Shown here in pieces: positions 58,481-64,000 of a stretch of DNA of 64,000 nucleotides (within the stretch, counting starts at the first letter, position 1; every line of letters starts with the position of its first letter). The notes under the pieces are model-generated. The model was not told the DNA's origin. It made no database searches and was given only the letters and a program-made list of their open reading frames with translations. Made by a program: the position numbers and the translations under genes. This DNA is from Litsea cubeba (Eukaryota; Streptophyta; Magnoliopsida; Laurales; Lauraceae): the NCBI GenBank assembly GCA_012931725.1, contig CM022955.1:16010654-16074653 (forward strand). The letters run 5' to 3'.

Positions 58481-58751
58481 GGAAGTAGTAAGCATAGATC
58501 TAAAGAAGAGCAACCTATCCGAGAATCTGGCTCAAGGTAGACTAGAATGGAGAAACAAAATTAATATAGATAACCCCAACATAGTTGGGAAAAGGCTTTG
58601 ATGATGATGATTCTACCACTATTTTATCCCATTGATGATAAGCTACAACCTTCTGCTTCGATTCACAAATTACCACAAAATTGTTTTTATATGTAAAGAG
58701 TTGATGAAAAGAATCCATAGTCCTTGGTTGTACAGACCTTCACTAATATGC

Positions 58752-58753
<2 letters not shown>

Positions 58754-58842
<89 letters not shown>
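58754..58842. repeat. Compound (CT)n(AC)n microsatellite
   Basis: CT repeats from 58,754 to about 58,820, directly followed by eleven AC repeats to 58,842. Likely polymorphic in length. Confidence 0.97.
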
Positions 58843-61189
58843 CAAAAGAAAAAAGAAAAAGAATGTCCTCACAAACTTTTTAATCACACAAAACCCAAAG
58901 AGGTGATAACTTCATCCTTGCACAAGATGATATTAGCCCTCAAGACATATGACTCCCCCTTGGGGACAGAATGAAAAGGAAGGAGAGGGAGGAAGGAAGT
59001 GGAAAGAAGAAATAAAGAGGAGAAGAAAGAACTACAAGAAAAAGAAGAAAGGAAGCTTTAAGGTAAGAGTTTCGTTAGGATTTTCCTCCCTTTCCTCCTT
59101 GGGTACCTGTAAAGAAATTTGGAAGAAAAAAACTCATGCACATTGCCCTAACTAGGTGTGCACTCCCACGTTTATATTATTAAATTTGACATATTCCTAA
59201 AATCCCATGCTTTTTAAAATGGCTTGTCGTTACTGCTTTACAAATCAATCCCTGGTTAAGTAAAAAATAAATAAATGACAAGACTGAAGACACTCATATA
59301 CCCTCAACAGTAAAGTTCCCACAGTCCCAAAGCCCAAGCTCGAGTTAGGGCCCAGTCAATTTCTTTCTTCTAATCATTACTCCTTGACACCCTATCATAC
59401 TTGTGTTTCTTTTCGAGATCAAATGACTGGACAGTTCAAAAATGACCTGCACAAAGGATATTTTCCAGATTTCTTGTAAAATTTGTATTGCCTATTTTAG
59501 TGGAACAACTCACTTTGGATAAGGAGTAAACATATATTTAAGATTGGATCCAGATTTGGCCTCGAAGAATCAGGTATTGGGCCCCAAAAGCCAAGGGATA
59601 CCTCGTAACAAGGACATCCAAAGCCGCCAACAACATCTTCCTTTCTTTTCTTATAGTTGTTTGAGTTGTTCTTTCCTCGTTAAGTGTTATTAGGACTTTT
59701 TTAAAGTGATTAGATCCAGGGTTAGCTGAAATAAACTTTTAAGGAGACATTTCATTTATTCTTTTCTTGTTACTGGTCATATTTATTTTTAATAAAAGCT
59801 GATGGTTATGCACTTCCCCCCCTCTTCTTGTATTGGTTTTGAGTTCTCTCTCAAGGGATTGAAGGTTTTTAACCAATATGTTGTTTCCCCTTTTGAGTAT
59901 GTACTATTTTCTGTTGACTGAGGATTTTTAAATTTGGGATCATGACCACTCGGGTTTGGCTTCCTTGACTGCATCTGATGATCCAAACCATCGAGCAAGT
60001 GGGTTTTGATGGACATGTTAGCACCCATTCCCCATTACAATCTCACAGCCTCATGCTTTTCCCCACTGAATGATAACCATATCACTTTTCTTTTACCATC
60101 TATTGGAGGCCAACAGTAAGTGGATGGCGTTTTCAACAGAAGGAACCCATGTTCTTATGAATTCCCACAGTTTTGAACAACATCACAGCGTTACAAGATC
60201 AGAACTATCCATTTTTCCCAATCCCATGGCTAACATAGATACCTCTTCCCGAAAAGAAGAAGGATTGATCACAACCACTAACTAAAGAGAATTTAACCAA
60301 TGCAAGTCAACCAATGGTTTGAACTACTCTTTTCATCCATCCATCTTCATGTCCTATAAGTCCTCAAATCCATCGCTAAAGTCATTAACCAATGCAAGTG
60401 TCACAGTACAGCCCATCGATGGTGATACCCATCAAATAAATGCATCACAGCTTGCATTATGCATTTATGCTACTTCTACAAATAGAGAGCCCTCAATAAT
60501 ATAACTAGACAAATGTACCATATCCCTCTACCTTTGTGCCACCAAATGCAAATCAGAACAAATTGCTATTCTGCTTAAATCCAAATGGAAAGTTCCACCA
60601 CTCCAACTAGCTGACCAACAAGTTGTATAAAAAATCAACTTAAAAAACAGGAGAATTTTGATATCAAACTGGTTATTATTTTCTAAAGAAACCTTTAATG
60701 TGTATGTGACAGCCTATAAATTAATCCAAACTTTCACATACACCAACCACTCCATTCATTGACACTTGCCAGTCACCCCACTTTGACACTTTCCAGATCA
60801 GATTTAATAAATTTAAAAAAGAAAAAACAAACACACACACACACAAAAACACTTCATCATAGGATTGAACCTTTGAAGGCTGAGGCCCTTAACTAAGTGG
60901 GTAAGATTATGTGACTGGGACAATTTCTGATCTACCCCTATCCACATGTAGCCCCTACCCATCCCCCATTCCCCTGTTTGCATGCATCCATGTGGCCCCA
61001 CAAGAGGTTCCTTGTTTTTGGAAAGATAAGAAACTGTTATTTCCAACATTAATGCTCCATAAAAAAAATAATGATAATAATAAACCAAAACAACACATTA
61101 CTTATATTTTTCTTCTACTTTCAGAACCCTATGTCACTGAAACCACAACTAGAAAGAAAGAAAAAGTTGTGACGTTCAGGAAAAAGAAG
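58843..61189. other. Non-coding interval
   Basis: AT-rich sequence with GA-rich patches (58,975-59,060) and a short AC repeat (about 60,830-60,845). Short open frames here show no known domain or coding bias. No LTR, LINE or RNA gene was recognised. Confidence 0.4.
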
Positions 61190-61510
61190 AGAGAGAAAGA
61201 AGAGCTTGCCTTGATATTAAGCTTCGAGAGATCGAGTTTTGGGATTCCACGGAAAAAATACTTGTTGGAAATGCCAGTGGAAATCAGCAAGAGGCGGAGA
61301 AAAAGAGAAACAGAGTGAAGAGGCTTTGAATAGCGAAAAGGACGGAGAGGAAAAAAGAAGCGTTTGGAGAGAGAAGAGAGACAGCGAAAGGGAAAATGAA
61401 CGGTACGGAAGGGAAAAAGTGCACACGCAAAGCCAACGAGTGAAGGGACACGTGTGAGCGCCGATGTCGGTTTCGGAACGGAGTCTCCTCTTGATATTAT
61501 AATATGCTCG
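61190..61510 (-). promoter_or_regulatory. Possible leftward promoter/leader
   Basis: On the minus strand an ATTATAATA box (61,494-61,502) is followed by CACACGTGTCCC (61,446-61,457) and a long TC-rich stretch (to about 61,200) like plant 5' leaders. No coding exon of a leftward gene could be found to its left, so this is only a suggestion. Confidence 0.2.
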
Positions 61511-62081
61511 ACCGGAACTGTCTGAGCCTCACTCGTGTGACGACGTGGATGAAAATGGACGGGTCTAATTTCAGGGGAGTTCCGTTGGCACCACCATTTT
61601 TCTTTTCTTCTCATTAAATTTCTTTCCACACCAATATATAAAATATAATTTTTATAAATTTTTCTCTCTGCATCCATCGATATATCCAAAATGCCCATGT
61701 CATTTACAACTCCTCTTTTCTCTTCCCACACATCTTCTTCACCGATTTCTTCCCATTCTTTATTCCAATTGTCACCGGAAAAAACTCTTCTACTACATTT
61801 AGACCTACATTCAAGCCTACATTCAGGCCCAACGACTAGCCAAGAAGCACATAAGGAATAAGGAATACCTTTTTTGTCACATAAACCTCCATTTTAGTCA
61901 AAGGTAAGTCACCTTCTTCCTTCTTCACCATTTCATTGTGCTATTTTTTCAAATAGGTCATTGTAACAACTATTTTGTATAAAAATATGTTCAAAGGATA
62001 CATATGCTTTGATAGTGTTCACATAATGAATCTATTTGCACTGGTGTGAGTTTTTCAAAATAATTTTTTTTCCTGCACTGC

Positions 62082-62310
62082 GATCTATTCGGACCTGAAA
62101 ATTCGAAACCATTCACTATATTCGAAATCAAATATTCATACATTATATAAATGCTCGGAAACTATTTTTCGGAAGGTCCAAGTATGTTCGGGACCTAATG
62201 TTCGAACATATCTGTTATGTTCGGAAATTAAATTCCGAACAATATACATGGTGATGGAAATTAAAATCCGAACATGTATGCTTAGTTCGCATTCACAGTA
62301 CCGAACAGTA
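62082..62310. repeat. Cluster of TTCGGA/TCCGAA-type palindromic motifs
   Basis: About a dozen TTCGAA, TTCGGA, TCCGAA or CCGAAC motifs in 230 bp. They include a perfect 12-bp palindrome ATGTTCGAACAT (62,198-62,209) and a perfect inverted repeat GTTCGGAA/TTCCGAAC (62,219-62,226 and 62,233-62,240, 6-base loop). It lies directly upstream of the PMD reading frame. Confidence 0.7.
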
Positions 62311-62357
62311 ACTTGTACATAATTTTTTCTAACACTTTTCTTCCAATCGTTTCAAAA

Positions 62358-63977
62358 ATGGATAGGCCAAGCAATTCCAGATTAAGACCGACAGCTTCTA
62401 GCAGGAGGCGTCGTCAAAGAATTGAAGAGGTTGTAGAAGAAGCAAAGGACCCAGGATATGATTTGGAACAAGGCAATGAAGAAGAAGGAGACCCTGTTCC
62501 TCAACTGCATAAAGAGGAACCTGTGGTTGAACAAGAAATAACTGCGGGGCCAGAAGATCGTTCTTTGTTGCCCAATTTCAACACACACATAACTGCATAA
62601 ATTTGGCATTCATAGGTATGTTTTTTTTAATTTTATATCAAAATCATGTATTGGTTACAATCTTCAATAATGTACCATTTTCGGAATACAGGAACGGGTT
62701 GCACTGAAGTATTTGAGCTATAGACAAAAAATACCACACTGGCAATTGAATGAAAGCGCCAGGTTCAAAGAGTTAGTGGATAGATCTAATTTGGGTCCAC
62801 TTATCACAGCATCCTACCGCTCTGTTAGTAAGATCATCGTCTCTTATTTTTTGGAAAGATGGCAACCTGAAACAAACACTTTCCACACGCCGTCCGGCAA
62901 GATGTCCATAAGTCTAGATGATGTTGCCACCATACTTGAGATCCCGGTGACTGGACGTTCTGTTGCGTATAGTGGTAGAATGTCATTTCAAGAGTCTCAT
63001 TCACTCCTTGTTGACGCTTTGGGAGTTGATCCAAATGGTGAGCCACAGCAGGTTCCCAGCCAATCTGTAAGATTGGAGTGGCTAAGAGGGAGGTTCTCAT
63101 GGATATCTGATGAGGATGGAGATGACATGATCGATTGTGCAGTGAGAGCCTATCTTCTGTATTTATTAGACTGCACATTGTTCATGGACAAGAGTGGCAC
63201 ATGTGTGCTAATTATATATCTCTTACGCTTTTGACAGACTTAGACCGTGTCCGTACTTATGAATGGGGTTCCCACCGCTCTTGCTTATTTGTATCGACAG
63301 TTGGAATTGGCTACCCGTTATGAAGTCAAACAAATTGCTAGATATCTTACGTTGCTGGAGGCGTGGATTTATGAGCATTTCGAGTGTTTGGCTCCAACTC
63401 CTAACATTCATTATGGAGTCAGTCAGCCTCGAGTACATCGCTGGCTCCCTCGAAGGGAGACTACTGCTCCCCTACAAGCACTGCGAGAGCGGCTAGATTA
63501 CATGGGTGCAGACCAGGTACTTAACATTGCTTGTTCATGAGTTATTGGATTGAAAGACATCCAATTTTTAATTTAGAAGAAAATTTATAATAATTATTTT
63601 GGTCATTGCAGGTCACATGGGATCCTTATCGCAATGTTAGGCGCCATCATCCATTTAATGAGGCCGCCTTCTACTGTGGGTGCATTAAGTCCATGGACGT
63701 TGTTGAGCCCTATCATCCAGATAGGATCCTTAGGCAGTTTGGTAGGGTGCAGACTATTCCTTCACTTTCATTAATTCTCATTCATGCTGCACGAGGCCCG
63801 ACCGTAAATGCATATCAATACTTTGATCAAGTATGGGAAAGATGGAATGATCACCTACTGTCTGGGTTGAATCGTAGCACACCAGTTCGACGTCCTTGGG
63901 ATTGTGTCCCAAATTACATGGATTGGTACACACGAGTATCATGGAGGCTGCTTCAGAACCCTAACATGGATTCATAG
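62358..63977 (+). pseudogene. Plant mobile domain (PMD, MAIN-like) gene, disrupted
   Basis: Exon 1 from ATG 62,358 (MDRPSNSRLRPTASSRRRRQ, acidic) up to a donor at 62,615/62,616; exon 2 62,692-63,516; exon 3 63,612-63,977. The introns have GT-AG ends. Exons 2-3 carry the PMD: LGPLITASYRSVSKIIVSYF, ERWQPETNTFH, GKMSISLDDVATILEIPVTG, LLDCTLFMDKSGT, TDLDRVRTYEWG, ALAYLYRQLELATRYEVKQI, VTWDPYRNVRRHHPFNEAAF. Such proteins are often annotated as MAIN-like or 'PP7 long form homolog', and the domain also occurs in transposons. Breaks: TAA at 62,598 and TAG at the end of exon 1, and a stretch of about 70 bases (63,197-63,268) in a shifted frame. It is broken as read, or the exon 1 model is wrong. The stop at 63,977 may be early for the family. 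Confidence 0.65.
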
Positions 63978-64000
63978 CACACCAGTACGCACGAAATCCT

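Larger units (their letters stand above)
33636..58612 (+). mobile_element. RTE-type LINE, split by an L1 and its nested insertions
   Basis: Left part 33,636-34,369: an RT region (ALIMDELIAHIQEEV, VNDIVWVDESRDG, KLERWRETLESKGF) and a C-terminal part (MTYGIECW, RNKRIREHLEIASIGDKLRG). Right part about 58,478-58,612: EVVSIDLKKSNLSENLAQG, LEWRNKI, and the GTTGGGAAAAGGCTTTGATG tail. These are adjacent stretches of one plant RTE C-terminus in the same orientation, so the L1 (34,370-58,480) landed inside it. Both parts carry stops and frameshifts. The 5' part of the element is missing. Exact junction bases on the right are not certain. Confidence 0.65.

Noticed and set aside
34360..58500. Target-site duplication for the L1 (AATAGTCC near 34,362 and near 58,397)
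   Set aside because: The right-hand match lies within conserved L1 endonuclease coding sequence (GGLLLMW), so it is coincidence.
61129..61731. 200-residue open frame on the minus strand
   Set aside because: Its protein is low-complexity (Ser/Phe/Leu-rich) and mirrors a GA-rich plus strand; no domain is recognisable.

Overview
This is plant nuclear DNA, most likely from an angiosperm. It is AT-rich and intron-bearing, is packed with Ty1/copia, Ty3/gypsy, L1 and RTE retrotransposons, and carries a plant-type sulfotransferase gene and a plant mobile domain (PMD) gene. The species cannot be fixed from the sequence. No bacterial operon, CRISPR array, tRNA or rRNA was seen.

Left part (1-14,800, minus strand): a host gene related to the plant NodH-like/P-loop sulfotransferases. 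Exons 1-3 lie at 13,064-13,727 and exon 4 at 394-573; the 3' end is off the window. The 12.49-kb intron between exons 3 and 4 holds a G-rich MITE-like element split by copia element A (1,418-6,879, TSD GGAGG), three L1-type LINE fragments and a degenerate tandem repeat. Just upstream is copia B (14,830-20,163, TSD TACTC), which has near-identical LTRs but a dead coding region.

Middle (20,164-33,400): copia C (21,262-25,619, TSD AATAC, lacking most of gag and the protease) and copia D (26,227-31,653, TSD GTCGA, LTRs identical by eye) are both inserted in an older minus-strand gypsy-like remnant in which only gag and protease are recognisable.

Right-centre (33,636-58,612): a nest four levels deep. 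A plus-strand RTE LINE is split by a minus-strand L1 LINE. The L1 is split by copia E (35,098-40,676, TSD TCCTC) and by a chromodomain-bearing gypsy element G (40,863-55,613, LTRs of about 2.25 kb). G in turn is split in its gag by copia F (44,103-49,461, TSD CCAAC). G is flanked by a perfect 138-bp direct repeat instead of a 5-bp target duplication. F is almost coding-intact: its only visible break is a +1 frame change at a T6 run.

Right end: a compound (CT)n(CA)n microsatellite, about 3.5 kb without recognisable genes, a 230-bp cluster of TTCGGA/TCCGAA palindromes, and a PMD (MAIN-like) gene that is broken by a stop and frameshifts as read here.

From LTR differences counted by eye, the order from young to old is F and D (none seen), then B, G and E (below about 1%), then C (about 1.4%), then A (about 2.5%, mostly 1-bp indels). 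This agrees with the nesting (F inside G). Many coding breaks are 1-bp changes in homopolymers, so assembly error should be ruled out before counting them as mutations.
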